Positions 51,349 to 59,861 are shown, counted from the stretch's first letter. The stretch is DNA of 64,000 nucleotides from Halopseudomonas bauzanensis (GCF_900114735.1 NZ_FOUA01000009.1:1-64000); one strand, 5' to 3'. Notes: a model not told the origin generated them from the letters alone. Made by a program: numbers and translations.

Positions 51349-52353
51349 TCAGCCCTGGAATCGGGGAATAATGTGCGCGCCATATTGGGCGATGATGTTT
51401 TCCTCATCGCCATTGTCCAGATAGATGTTGAACTGTGTGGCGCCGGCCGCCTTGAGCTCATTGAGCTTGCTGACATGCTGTTCGGCTTCACCCAGCACAC
51501 AGAAGCTTTCAACGATGTCCGGGGTGATGAAGTCGAGGTAGGGGTTATCGCTCTGGCCATGCTTGGAGTAGTCATAGCCCTTACGTTTCTCGATATAGGC
51601 GGTCAGGCTGGCGGGTACGGTGCCGCTGTCGCTGCCATACTTTTCCACGATGTCGGCGACGTGGTTGCCGACCATGGCCGGGAACCACTTGGTGGCTTCG
51701 ATGCATTGATCCCGGCTTCCAAAATACGCTGGCGCAGCGACAATCACCTTGTAGTTGTCCATGTTCCGGCCCGCTTCCTTGCCGGCACTGATGCTCTGCT
51801 CAGCCAGCCACTTGACGATACTCGGCTCACCGATCTGCAGAATGACGCCGTCGCCCACTTCCCCTGCGGTTTTCAGTGCCATGGGGCCATAGGCACCGAT
51901 ATGGACGGGCAGCTCATAGCCGTCGGACCAGGGAAATTTGACGGGCTCGGGGCATTCGCCATAAAGCACCTCTTCGCCACGGATCATGGCTTTTACCTTG
52001 GTGGTGAATTCGGCTACCCGTGCCAGCGAAGCGGGTTTCTTGCCCATCACGCGCACCGAGCTGTCACCACGGCCCAGGCCAATATCGAAGCGACCGCCGC
52101 TTTGCTTGGCCAGGCTGCCGAACAGGCTCGCAGCCAGGGACCAATCGCGGGCATTGGGGTTGGTGACGCAGGGGGCAAAGCGCATCTTGGTGGTGTGTTC
52201 CATGCACATGGCGATGGCCGGATAACACTCGCGCCACAGAATGTGCGAGTCATAGAACCAGCAATACGCGAAGCCGGCTTCTTCGGCCTGTTTGACCAAG
52301 CTGCGGGCCCGTTCGGGGCTGACAAAACCTTTAAAGCAGATACCGAATTCCAT
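51349..52353 (-). CDS. F420-dependent luciferase-like (LLM) oxidoreductase
   Basis: 334 residues, bacterial luciferase-like TIM barrel, most like the Mer (methylene-H4MPT reductase) branch that uses F420: MEFGICFKGFVSPERARSLV at the start and the F420 phosphate region at 149-170 (PVHIGAYGPMALKTAGEVGD). AGGAGA lies 7 nt before the ATG. I recall a family of such proteins described as CPS_4043-type from Colwellia; this is from memory and not checked. It is the only F420-using LLM enzyme in the window and stands between the F420 genes and beta-ureidopropionase. Proposed role: reduction of uracil/thymine to the 5,6-dihydro form with F420H2. A RutA-like oxygenase role is the main alternative. Confidence 0.85.
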   Translation of the reverse strand: MEFGICFKGFVSPERARSLVKQAEEAGFAYCWFYDSHILWRECYPAIAMCMEHTTKMRFAPCVTNPNARDWSLAASLFGSLAKQSGGRFDIGLGRGDSSVRVMGKKPASLARVAEFTTKVKAMIRGEEVLYGECPEPVKFPWSDGYELPVHIGAYGPMALKTAGEVGDGVILQIGEPSIVKWLAEQSISAGKEAGRNMDNYKVIVAAPAYFGSRDQCIEATKWFPAMVGNHVADIVEKYGSDSGTVPASLTAYIEKRKGYDYSKHGQSDNPYLDFITPDIVESFCVLGEAEQHVSKLNELKAAGATQFNIYLDNGDEENIIAQYGAHIIPRFQG

Positions 52354-52389
52354 TGTTATTCTCCTGTGTCGGTAGGTACTTCTGATGCA

Positions 52390-53058
52390 TCAGGCGTCTG
52401 GCGCCCAGATACGGATTCCTGCGTGGGTGAAAGGGACTTTCTTGGAAATGTTCAGGCGGATCAGAATCGGCGTGATCGCCTCGATACAGCGGGCGCTGCT
52501 GGCGGGACCGCAGTCATAGGCGGTGACGTCCATTTTGTTGATCAGCTCAATAACCTTGTCCTTGGCCGGCATGGCGTTGCCGCAGACCAGCACATCGCAA
52601 TTGATGGCGTGGTCCAGATGGTTCAGGGTGGCGGCAGAGACGTTATGCAGCGCGCCGACAACGGGGATCGCCTCGCCCAGTAGTTGCTGGGCCGCTTCGG
52701 TCGCCGAGCCGGCCGCCGGCATGGCCACCGCACGCGGATTGCCCTCCGCCAGCGGGACGACGATATCGACCAGGATCTTGTCCTGCAGCAGCTCGCGGAT
52801 GGAGGCTAGGGTGGCGTCATGGGCCGCGTAGGGAACAGCCAGAACCACCATTTCATCCGCCGCGCCCACGGCGTCGCGAATGTCCATGCCCCGGATCGAG
52901 GCGGCCGAGGGGGGCAGCAGCGCCTGTAGTTCCTCGGCTGTGGCGCTGGCCCGCTCGGCATCGCGGGAGCCGATCGCTACCGGGACACCGGCTCGCGCCC
53001 AGCGCAGAGCCAATCCCCGACCCTGCGGGCCGGTACCACCTAGAATTGCAATTGTCAT
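52390..53058 (-). CDS. npdG: NADPH:coenzyme F420 oxidoreductase (Fno/NpdG)
   Basis: 222 residues. Rossmann nucleotide site [20 protein letters not shown] at the N-terminus, IGSRD at the NADP-phosphate strand, and the F420-contacting regions [15 protein letters not shown] and [20 protein letters not shown], all closely as in archaeal Fno. In bacteria it usually makes F420H2 from NADPH. Its start overlaps the cofE end by 4 bases, so it is translationally coupled to cofactor synthesis. Confidence 0.93.
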   Translation of the reverse strand: MTIAILGGTGPQGRGLALRWARAGVPVAIGSRDAERASATAEELQALLPPSAASIRGMDIRDAVGAADEMVVLAVPYAAHDATLASIRELLQDKILVDIVVPLAEGNPRAVAMPAAGSATEAAQQLLGEAIPVVGALHNVSAATLNHLDHAINCDVLVCGNAMPAKDKVIELINKMDVTAYDCGPASSARCIEAITPILIRLNISKKVPFTHAGIRIWAPDA

Positions 53059-53837
53059 CGGAACAGGTCCTCTTTTTGTGGTCTTATCAGGTCAGTTGCC
53101 GAGCTGGGGGCAGGCTCCCAGTCCACGCCCTGGAAAAGAATTGCGGGGGTTTTGCCGTTCTTGCTCATCAGCAGGCCGGAAGCTGCAGCTATTTCATCGG
53201 CCAGGGCCGGGATGGTGACGGCCAGCTCCCGGCCAAAGGCATCCCGGTCGCCGACCAGACTGACCTGGGCGGGCACATTGGCCAGGCCGATGGCGACGTT
53301 GACCAATCCCATTCGCCACGGTCGGCCAAAGGTGTCGGTGATCACTACGCCAAGGCGCACGCCGAAGGTTTCTTCCAGCGCTGCGCAGATTCTCCTGGCG
53401 CTGCTGTCGGGATCCTTGGGTAGGAGAATGACGGTGTTGTCTTCACCCACATTGGATTCGTCCACCGCCGCGTTGGCGCAGATAAAGCCCAACCGGTGTT
53501 CGGCGATCAAGATGCCTTCGGCTTGTTGTGGATGTTTGAAAGCGCGTACCACGCGGCGGGATTCACGCAGAATGACTTCGATCTTGCGCGGGTCCTTGTT
53601 CAGTTGCGCCGCCAACTCCCGAGCCTCTTCGCCAGGCTTGATCGTTGCCAGGGACACTACCTGGCCTTCGGCTTTGGAGACGACCTTATGGGCGATCACC
53701 AGAATGTCGCCATCGCTTAAGGTTACGTCGTTGCTGCGAATGGCCTGGGCCAGGATATCGGCCAGGTCATCGCCGGGCAGAATGTCGGCGATACCAGCCA
53801 GGGCGGTCATGCTCAGGCGCTGGGGTTGGTTCAACAT
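53055..53837 (-). CDS. cofE: F420-0:gamma-glutamyl ligase
   Basis: Adds gamma-linked glutamates to F420-0 using GTP. 260 residues from the ATG at 53837, chosen for the strong AGGAGGT 6 nt upstream; a 26-codon extension is rejected. CofE blocks: [48 protein letters not shown]. It has no C-terminal nitroreductase-like domain, unlike mycobacterial FbiB, so it cannot itself reduce dehydro-F420-0. Overlaps cofC by 7 bases. Confidence 0.94.
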   Translation of the reverse strand: MLNQPQRLSMTALAGIADILPGDDLADILAQAIRSNDVTLSDGDILVIAHKVVSKAEGQVVSLATIKPGEEARELAAQLNKDPRKIEVILRESRRVVRAFKHPQQAEGILIAEHRLGFICANAAVDESNVGEDNTVILLPKDPDSSARRICAALEETFGVRLGVVITDTFGRPWRMGLVNVAIGLANVPAQVSLVGDRDAFGRELAVTIPALADEIAAASGLLMSKNGKTPAILFQGVDWEPAPSSATDLIRPQKEDLFR

Positions 53838-54526
53838 GCCGGTACCTCCTGCACCATAATGGGGCGATGCGCTGGGCCTGCTGGCAGATCCCAGCGGGCA
53901 TCGAACGGCGTGCAAGTCGACGCGCTGGCGCTGGAGCTGACCAAGCTGGAAAGGTCGGTTGGTGTATCGATATCGAAGCTCAGCTTGGGTAGTTGGATCA
54001 GGCTGCAGGTGATGCCCCTGCGGTGCGCGGCATGCCAGTGCTGGTCACTTGAGTTGAGGCCGAACTGAAAGGGCAGAATGTTCGGCGGTGTGGTCAGCAA
54101 GGCGTTGGTGCCACGGTCATGGGCCGGGCTGATCAGCACGGAGGGCACCGGCCGGGGGTGGTTGAGCAGGATGCGCAATTCGGCCTCATCCAGCTGGGCT
54201 ATGTCCGCCGGGATCAACAGCTGTGAGTCATAGCCCTGTACGCTGCTCCAGTCGGCGGCCAGTTGGGCTGCCGCGGACATCCCCCGCGAGCAGTCTTCAC
54301 GCAAGACCGCTGCGCCGTAACTGCGGGCCAACTGAGCGATGGTGTCGCACGCCGTGACTACCAACACATCCTGCTCCGGCATCCGATCACGGAAAAACGT
54401 CAGGGTGCGTTCACATAACCACCGGGCCAGGGTTGCTCGCCGGCTGGCGCCAAGCAAGGGCTCCAGGCGGGACTTGGCATCCGCGAAATCCCTTACCGGG
54501 ATCACCACCAGCGTTTTCATCAGCAT
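53831..54526 (-). CDS. cofC: Phospholactate/PEP/3-phosphoglycerate guanylyltransferase
   Basis: 231 residues. Nucleotidyltransferase start VVIPVRDFADAKSRLEPLLG, and DSQLLIPADIAQLDEAE with the metal-binding Asp. Activates the three-carbon acid that becomes the side chain of F420. The C-terminal 35 residues after SFDIDTPTDLSSLV are Ser/Ala-rich and run over the cofE start. The substrate (2-phospholactate, PEP or 3-phosphoglycerate) cannot be read from sequence with certainty. Overlaps cofD by 7 bases. Confidence 0.92.
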   Translation of the reverse strand: MLMKTLVVIPVRDFADAKSRLEPLLGASRRATLARWLCERTLTFFRDRMPEQDVLVVTACDTIAQLARSYGAAVLREDCSRGMSAAAQLAADWSSVQGYDSQLLIPADIAQLDEAELRILLNHPRPVPSVLISPAHDRGTNALLTTPPNILPFQFGLNSSDQHWHAAHRRGITCSLIQLPKLSFDIDTPTDLSSLVSSSASASTCTPFDARWDLPAGPAHRPIMVQEVPAC

Positions 54527-55491
54527 GCCAGCCTCTCCTCAGTAAGCTGGCCCTGGGCGAACTGCAGCAGCTCGCGGGCCAGACGTGTCTTGTCGGCGTC
54601 ATTCAGCATCAGGGTATTGGTCGTCATGACGTGGAGTCCGCGCTCTTCCAGGGCGCTGGCGTCGGGCTGGTCTCGTTGGTCGATGATCAGGCCGTCAATC
54701 AGGTCGCTATAACAATCTGCGATGCCGAGGTTGTTGCAGCGATAGCCTGATGCGCTCAGCATGCGGTCGGCCGGACCCTTGACGGTGGCGCCCCCGATCA
54801 GGGGTGAAACGGCGACCTTCACGGCATTGGCCAGGGCAAACGCCTGACCCAGTCCAGGCACGGCCAGGATCGGACCGATACTGACAATCGGGTTGCTCGG
54901 CGCGATGACCAGCAGGTCTGCTTCGCGAATCGCCGCCAGTGCCTCCGGCGTGGCTGTTGCGCGCTCGACACCGTCAAGCTGTATGTCGAGGATTTCGGGC
55001 CGGCACTGCTCGCGGACAAAATATTCCTGGAATGACAGCCAGCCCTCGGGCGTTCTGATCCGGGTCTGCAGGCGATCATCGGTGGGCAGGATGATGTTGC
55101 TCTGCACACCAAGGGACTCGGCAATCCGCTGGGCGATAACGCTGGGTCGAATACCCTGGCCGCGCAACTGGGTCCGCAGGATATGGGTAGCCAGATCCTG
55201 GTCGCCCAGATACATCCAACTGTCGCAACCCAGGCGCTTCAAACTGTCGAGCACGCGGTTGCTTTCATCGGCCAGCCCCCAGCCTTTTGCGCTGTCGATC
55301 CGGCCGGCCAGGGTATAGGTCAGGGTGTCGATATCCGGGGAGACCCACAGGCCGTGAAACTCCTGATCATCCGCGACGTTACCGATGATGCTGAGCTGCC
55401 CGGGTTCACAAATGGCCGCCAGGCCAACCGCGAGCTTGGCGCCGCCGACCCCGCCGGCAAGCAAGGTGATACGAGGGTGTCGGTTCATCAT
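54520..55491 (-). CDS. cofD: 2-phospho-L-lactate transferase (F420-0 synthesis)
   Basis: 323 residues. CofD start ITLLAGGVGGAKLAVGLA, NVADDQEFHGLWVSPDIDTL, and the GDP-site VIAPSNPIVSIGPILAVPGL. Joins the activated side chain to the deazaflavin FO. The stop overlaps cofC and the start overlaps cofH by 4 bases. Confidence 0.95.
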   Translation of the reverse strand: MMNRHPRITLLAGGVGGAKLAVGLAAICEPGQLSIIGNVADDQEFHGLWVSPDIDTLTYTLAGRIDSAKGWGLADESNRVLDSLKRLGCDSWMYLGDQDLATHILRTQLRGQGIRPSVIAQRIAESLGVQSNIILPTDDRLQTRIRTPEGWLSFQEYFVREQCRPEILDIQLDGVERATATPEALAAIREADLLVIAPSNPIVSIGPILAVPGLGQAFALANAVKVAVSPLIGGATVKGPADRMLSASGYRCNNLGIADCYSDLIDGLIIDQRDQPDASALEERGLHVMTTNTLMLNDADKTRLARELLQFAQGQLTEERLAC

Positions 55492-56711
55492 AGCCCTCCG
55501 GCGACCTGGGACAGCTGCGCGACGGGCACGATCTGGGGGCTGTCATACACGGTGACATGCTGATACAGCGTATTGCGTCTGACCGGCTGCCGGCCCATGT
55601 TACGCATGATGTGCAGGAAGGTATCCGGATGCATTTCCTGGCCATGCTCAGCCCCAGCAGCGCGGGAAATGCTCTCGTTCATCAGCGTGCCGCCCAGATC
55701 GTTCACGCCGGCGGTAAGCATCTGCTGGGCCAGTTCGGGTCCCAGCTTGACCCAGGACGCCTGGATGTTATCGATCCAGCCGTTGAGCATGAGCCGGGCG
55801 ACAGCATGCATGCGGATATGCTCCAGGCGCGTGGGGCCTGGCCTGACGCCCGCCTGCTCCAGATACAGCGGGGTTTTATGGTGGATGAAGCCCAGGGGCA
55901 CGAACTCGGTGAAGCCACCGGTTTCCTTCTGGATGTCACGCAGCAAGGCCAGATGCGCCGCCCAGTGTTCCGGGCCGTCAATGTGGCCATACATGATGGT
56001 GGAGGTGGTCGGCAGGCCCAGCTGGTGCGCGGTCTTGACGATCTCCACCCACTCCTCGGTGGTCAGCTTGTCGCGCGTCAGCTGCTTGCGGATGGTGGTG
56101 TCGAGGATCTCTGCCGCGGTGCCCGGCATCGAGCCCAGGCCGTGATCAATCAGGTCCTGGATAAACTCGGCATAGGACATCTTGCTTTTGCGCGCGCCAA
56201 ACCAGATTTCAAAGGGCGAAAACGCATGGATATGCATGTCCGGCAGCTTGGCCTTGATCGCCTTGAGCATGTCCCGGTAGAAGTGGCCGGGAATATCCGG
56301 GTGCAAACCGCCCTGAATACACACTTCGGTTGCGCCGCGTGCCCAGGCTTCTTCCGCGCGGGAGACAATTTCATCGAGATCGAAGAACTCGGCATCCGCA
56401 TCGCCCTTGCGTTTGGCGAAACTGCAGAAGCGACACCCCATGTAGCAAACATTGGTGTAGTTGATATTGCGGTTGATGACGAAGGTAACGGTATCGCCGA
56501 CGCTGGCGCGCCGTAGTTGGTCAGCGCAGGCAGTTAGGGCATCCAGCTCGGCACCCTCAGTGCCAAATAAACTAATGGCATCCGCTTCATTAAGTTCCTG
56601 GCCTGCTAATACACTTTCCAGAATATCCCGTACGACTGTGCTTACGCCTGGTTGGTAAAGTTCTTTTACGGGTTCATGCAAGGCAATCTTTCCTGACACT
56701 TGTACATTCAT
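55488..56711 (-). CDS. cofH: FO synthase subunit 2, radical SAM
   Basis: 407 residues from the ATG at 56711 (GAGGAG 8 nt upstream; a start eight codons earlier lies inside the cofG end). Radical SAM cluster Cys89, Cys93, Cys96 (NVCYMGCRFCSF). Joins tyrosine to 5-amino-6-ribitylaminouracil. Family blocks IQGGLHPDIPGHFY and TTSTIMYGHIDGPEHWAAHL. FO synthase is split into CofG and CofH here, unlike the fused FbiC of actinobacteria. Confidence 0.95.
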   Translation of the reverse strand: MNVQVSGKIALHEPVKELYQPGVSTVVRDILESVLAGQELNEADAISLFGTEGAELDALTACADQLRRASVGDTVTFVINRNINYTNVCYMGCRFCSFAKRKGDADAEFFDLDEIVSRAEEAWARGATEVCIQGGLHPDIPGHFYRDMLKAIKAKLPDMHIHAFSPFEIWFGARKSKMSYAEFIQDLIDHGLGSMPGTAAEILDTTIRKQLTRDKLTTEEWVEIVKTAHQLGLPTTSTIMYGHIDGPEHWAAHLALLRDIQKETGGFTEFVPLGFIHHKTPLYLEQAGVRPGPTRLEHIRMHAVARLMLNGWIDNIQASWVKLGPELAQQMLTAGVNDLGGTLMNESISRAAGAEHGQEMHPDTFLHIMRNMGRQPVRRNTLYQHVTVYDSPQIVPVAQLSQVAGGL

Positions 56712-56722
56712 TGCGGAACTCC

Positions 56723-57853
56723 TCATGACAGGCACTGGTGTAACGCCAGACCATCAGCGCGGGCGATAGCGGATAACCGGGGGGCAATGTCGCCAGCGAA
56801 GAAATGCTGCGGGCGCTCAAGATAATGGGGGTAGACCGCGAGGCGCTCTTCCAGTCCGTACCCACAATCTGCTGTAGCGCGGCGTAGTGATTCTATTTGT
56901 GGCCAGGCGCGTTCCGGATTGATGTGGTCGATGGTCAATGGTGAAACACCGCCCCAGTCATTGATGCCGGCCGCAATATAGGATGCAAAGCGGGACTCCA
57001 GATTCGGTGGCGCTTGCAGGCTGATGGACGGCGCGAGCAGCAGGCGCGCCAGCACCAGCGTGCGGACCATATCGTCGAGGTCGGGCTCAGGGTGGCCGGC
57101 CATGGCGGTGCCTGCCTTGGCCCGGAAATTCTGCACGATGACTTCCTGAATATGGCCATGCTCGAGATGCAGATTGTTGATCGTCATCAGGCTGTCGACG
57201 CGCTCGGCCCAGGTTTCCCCTATGCCGATCAGGATGCCGGTGGTGAAGGGCACGCCCAGTCGGCCAGCCCGGTCGAGGGTGCGGATGCGCTGCACTGGCA
57301 CTTTATCCGGGCAGGCATAATGGGCGCCGCCCTTGGCAATCAGGCGGCGACTGACGTTCTCCAACATCATGCCCATGCTCACGCTGTAAGGCTTGAGGAG
57401 TCTGATATCCGCTTCCGACAGCGTGCCGGCGTTGACGTGGGGTAGCATGCTGCTTTCGCTCAGCACCATGGCGCAGACCTCGGCCAGGTAGCTGATCATG
57501 CTGGTATGACCTTGGCGGGCCAGGGCCGCCCGAGCTTCGGGGTAACGCAGCTCGGGCTTTTCGCCGAGGCTGAACAACACTTCCTTGCACCCCATACGTT
57601 CACCGTCATGGACGATCTGCATGACCTCAGCAGGGGTCATTAAACGCGCATTGGGAGAGTCTGGTTTCTGAACGAAAGTGCAATAACCGCAGTCGTCACG
57701 GCACATGTTGGTAAGGGGAACAAAAACGGCGCGCGAGTAACTGAGACTCTTGCCCCAGTAAGTATCTCGAATACCTGCCGCTTGGCGGGCCAGTTCCGTG
57801 AATTCACTCTTGGGCGCTTTCTCAAGCGCTAATGCCTGTGAACGGGTCAACAT
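56723..57853 (-). CDS. cofG: FO synthase subunit 1, radical SAM
   Basis: 376 residues. Radical SAM cluster Cys51, Cys55, Cys58 (NMCRDDCGYCTF); blocks FSLGEKPELRYPEARAALAR and TTGILIGIGETWAERVDSL. Closes the deazaflavin ring to give FO. First gene of the operon cofG-cofH-cofD-cofC-cofE-npdG-LLM-ureidopropionase. GGAGG lies 11 nt before the ATG, rather far, and an (AAN)4 tract precedes it. The promoter region carries the shared 18-bp inverted repeat. Confidence 0.95.
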   Translation of the reverse strand: MLTRSQALALEKAPKSEFTELARQAAGIRDTYWGKSLSYSRAVFVPLTNMCRDDCGYCTFVQKPDSPNARLMTPAEVMQIVHDGERMGCKEVLFSLGEKPELRYPEARAALARQGHTSMISYLAEVCAMVLSESSMLPHVNAGTLSEADIRLLKPYSVSMGMMLENVSRRLIAKGGAHYACPDKVPVQRIRTLDRAGRLGVPFTTGILIGIGETWAERVDSLMTINNLHLEHGHIQEVIVQNFRAKAGTAMAGHPEPDLDDMVRTLVLARLLLAPSISLQAPPNLESRFASYIAAGINDWGGVSPLTIDHINPERAWPQIESLRRATADCGYGLEERLAVYPHYLERPQHFFAGDIAPRLSAIARADGLALHQCLS

Positions 57854-57869
57854 AATGACCGCTGCCTCC

Positions 57870-57881
57870 GTTATTTTTTTT
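57870..57881 (-). promoter_or_regulatory. (AAN)4 tract, possible Hfq/Crc site before cofG
   Basis: AAA-AAA-AAT-AAC on the coding strand immediately before the GGAGG ribosome-binding site. Confidence 0.55.
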
Positions 57882-57912
57882 GTGGAGTCTTATGCATGAC
57901 CGGACATGCTTG

Positions 57913-57930
57913 TTTTACCAGTCGGTAAAA
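57913..57930. promoter_or_regulatory. Shared 18-bp inverted repeat, putative TetR/RutR operator (F420 operon)
   Basis: TTTTACCAGTCGGTAAAA: perfect 7-bp arms around AGTC, 60 nt before the cofG start. 17 of 18 bases are shared with 43456-43473. Confidence 0.7.
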
Positions 57931-57945
57931 GAAGAGTAGGCCATA

Positions 57946-57963
57946 TTTTCCCAAGTGGTCAAA
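57946..57963. promoter_or_regulatory. Second, weaker operator-like site
   Basis: TTTTCCCAAGTGGTCAAA matches the 18-bp repeat at 13 positions and contains a TGGTCAA half-site like the RutR consensus. Centre-to-centre distance to the first site is 33 bp, about three helical turns. It overlaps a TTGACC that could be the -35 of the cof promoter. Confidence 0.45.
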
Positions 57964-58129
57964 CTTTTATTGGCATCGCGGCTTATTTAAATTTGACAGA
58001 AAGTTGGGAGGCGTCTGGAATGCAGTTTTGCGCTGCAGTGCTGATTATTCGGCAGTGGCGAAAGTGCCATAAACGTAACGGCAATGGCTTCCCGGTAAAG
58101 CGCGGTCAGCGATTTATCGGCGTTAATAG

Positions 58130-58480
58130 CTAGCCTGTCGGCCCCGCGATACGGGGTTCGAGCATCTCGAGAATGACACTGGTCGGCTGGACCCCTGAGA
58201 AGCCATCTACCGGCTGACCGTGCCGGAACAGGACGACCGTCGGCAGGGTGCGAATGCCGAAACGCTCGACCAGTGCGGGCTGTTCATCACAGTTGACCTT
58301 GGCCAGTTGCAGGTGGCCGGCGTGGCTGTCAGTGATGGATATCAGCATGGGCAGGAGCGCCTTGCATGGCGCGCACGCAGGTGCCCAGAAGTCTACCAGC
58401 ACTGCCTTGTCATGAGAGCTATCGAGCACCAGACGATCAAAGGTCTCGGTGGTGACATCGAACATGCGGGGCTGGCTCAT
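58130..58480 (-). CDS. Thioredoxin-domain protein, CnoX/YbbN-like but lacking TPRs
   Basis: 116 residues from the ATG at 58480 (GGAAA upstream); an earlier in-frame ATG has no RBS. Thioredoxin fold with WAPACAPCK (Cys36, Cys39) and GIRTLPTVVLFRHGQPVDGF with the cis-proline. The sequence most resembles the thioredoxin domain of pseudomonad YbbN/CnoX, which normally continues with about 170 residues of TPRs; here the gene stops after LEPRIAGPTG. It stands before the F420 operon on the same strand, 276 nt away. Confidence 0.85.
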   Translation of the reverse strand: MSQPRMFDVTTETFDRLVLDSSHDKAVLVDFWAPACAPCKALLPMLISITDSHAGHLQLAKVNCDEQPALVERFGIRTLPTVVLFRHGQPVDGFSGVQPTSVILEMLEPRIAGPTG

Positions 58481-58535
58481 GGCGTTTCCGGATCGGGCTG
58501 GCATGGGTCTTATATGGGGCGGGGCAGGAGCGTTA

Positions 58536-59201
58536 TCAAGGTGTCGAACGATACAGCGCGACCCGGCGAAAATCGACCGGTTCGCCCAGGTCGGGCCAGG
58601 TCTGACCGCTGAGGGTACCTATCCGTTGGTAGCCGGGGTGCTGCAGGTTGCGCACCCGCGAGTCGGCCACCAGTACCTGATCGGCACGATCAAGGAACAG
58701 GTCGAGAAAGCCGTGGTTGTCGCGGTCATAGAGCACATCGGCGGCGAGTATCAGGTCCAGTTCGCCGGTGACGGCAAAGTAGTCGGCAGCCAGCTCGACA
58801 TGCTGCCCATTGAGCTCGGCATTCAGGCCGCTGGCCAGCCGTGCCGGCTGGTCCAGGTCACAGGCGATGCTCTGTTTGGCACCGGCAGCGCTGCACGCCA
58901 GGGCGACGATGCCCGAGCCCGCGCCGAAATCCAGTACCCGCTTGCCCCGTACCTCCTGCGGGTGGTCGAGAATCCAGCGTGCCAATGCCAACCCGCTGCC
59001 CCAGCAGAATCCCCAATAGGGCGGCTCTTCGAGCAGGCGGCGGGTTTCTTCGCTGGAAAAGGCGCGCTGCAGGTTGGCGGGGTCGAGTAGCCACAGTTGC
59101 AGCTCGGGTAGACCGGGCAGGGCACTGGCCAGCAAACGTGCCTCCGGCAGGGTTTCCTGCAGGAGGTGATGCAGATCGTCAAGCGGGCCGGGTGCAGACA
59201 T
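58536..59201 (-). CDS. Class I SAM-dependent methyltransferase (ETFB-lysine/Nnt1-like)
   Basis: 221 residues from the ATG at 59201 (MSAPGPL); a 10-codon extension is possible. Motif [21 protein letters not shown], the family mark [19 protein letters not shown] and motif AADVLYDRD. Similar to METTL20/ETFBKMT and other seven-beta-strand lysine methyltransferases, so a protein substrate is likely. 55 nt upstream of the thioredoxin gene on the same strand. Confidence 0.82.
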   Translation of the reverse strand: MSAPGPLDDLHHLLQETLPEARLLASALPGLPELQLWLLDPANLQRAFSSEETRRLLEEPPYWGFCWGSGLALARWILDHPQEVRGKRVLDFGAGSGIVALACSAAGAKQSIACDLDQPARLASGLNAELNGQHVELAADYFAVTGELDLILAADVLYDRDNHGFLDLFLDRADQVLVADSRVRNLQHPGYQRIGTLSGQTWPDLGEPVDFRRVALYRSTP

Positions 59202-59387
59202 GATGGGTACCGTGGCAGAGGGCGGCCGCATTCTAGCCGTATCCGCGGCAATGATGGAACCACGTGCCCGGCGTTACATGGGCTTACTTTAATAACATTG
59301 TGCCAGCGAGTATGCTATGGGGCTTTTGACCAGTCTACCCAGCGAGCCTGCGCACGGCCGCTGTTCAGACCTGCTACGGATCCGAAC

Positions 59388-59861
59388 ATGTATTGTCCTT
59401 TTTGCGGCGCTAATGACACCAAGGTAATCGATTCCAGGCTGGTCGCCGATGGCGGTCAGGTGCGTCGTCGGCGCGAATGCCTGGCCTGCCAGGAGCGTTT
59501 CACTACCTTCGAAACGGCTGAGCTGGTGTTGCCGCGCATCATCAAGCAGGACGGTCGTCGCCAGCCTTTCGATGAGGACAAACTGCGCGCCGGCCTGCTG
59601 CGTGCGCTGGAAAAACGTCCGGTCAGCGTCGAGCAGATCGAAGCTGCCCTGGGCCGCATCAAGCATCGGTTACGCGCTACCGGTGAGCGCGAGATCAAGG
59701 CGATGGTGGTCGGTGAAATGGTGATGGCCGAGCTCAAGCAACTGGACGAGGTGGCTTACATCCGCTTTGCCTCGGTATACCGGCGTTTCCAGGATCTCAA
59801 CCAGTTCCGCGAGGAGATTGATCGTCTGTCCCGTGGCGAGCCGGTTGAACCCGATGCCTGA
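59388..59861 (+). CDS. nrdR: Transcriptional repressor NrdR
   Basis: 157 residues. Zinc ribbon Cys3, Cys6, Cys31, Cys34 ([27 protein letters not shown]) and an ATP-cone at 49-139 ([20 protein letters not shown]) that senses dATP/ATP. Represses ribonucleotide-reductase genes. Overlaps the ribD start by 8 bases. Confidence 0.96.
   Translation: MYCPFCGANDTKVIDSRLVADGGQVRRRRECLACQERFTTFETAELVLPRIIKQDGRRQPFDEDKLRAGLLRALEKRPVSVEQIEAALGRIKHRLRATGEREIKAMVVGEMVMAELKQLDEVAYIRFASVYRRFQDLNQFREEIDRLSRGEPVEPDA

Noticed and set aside
51349-52353. Calling the LLM protein RutA
   Set aside because: Its motifs are of the Mer/F420 branch, it sits in an F420 operon, and the rest of rut is absent, while ring-opening hydrolases of the reductive pathway are present.
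50395-52683. Forward-strand ORF of 762 codons opposite the LLM and amidohydrolase genes
   Set aside because: Both reverse-strand genes have intact catalytic motifs and ribosome-binding sites; the forward frame is a GC-rich shadow with no conserved domain.
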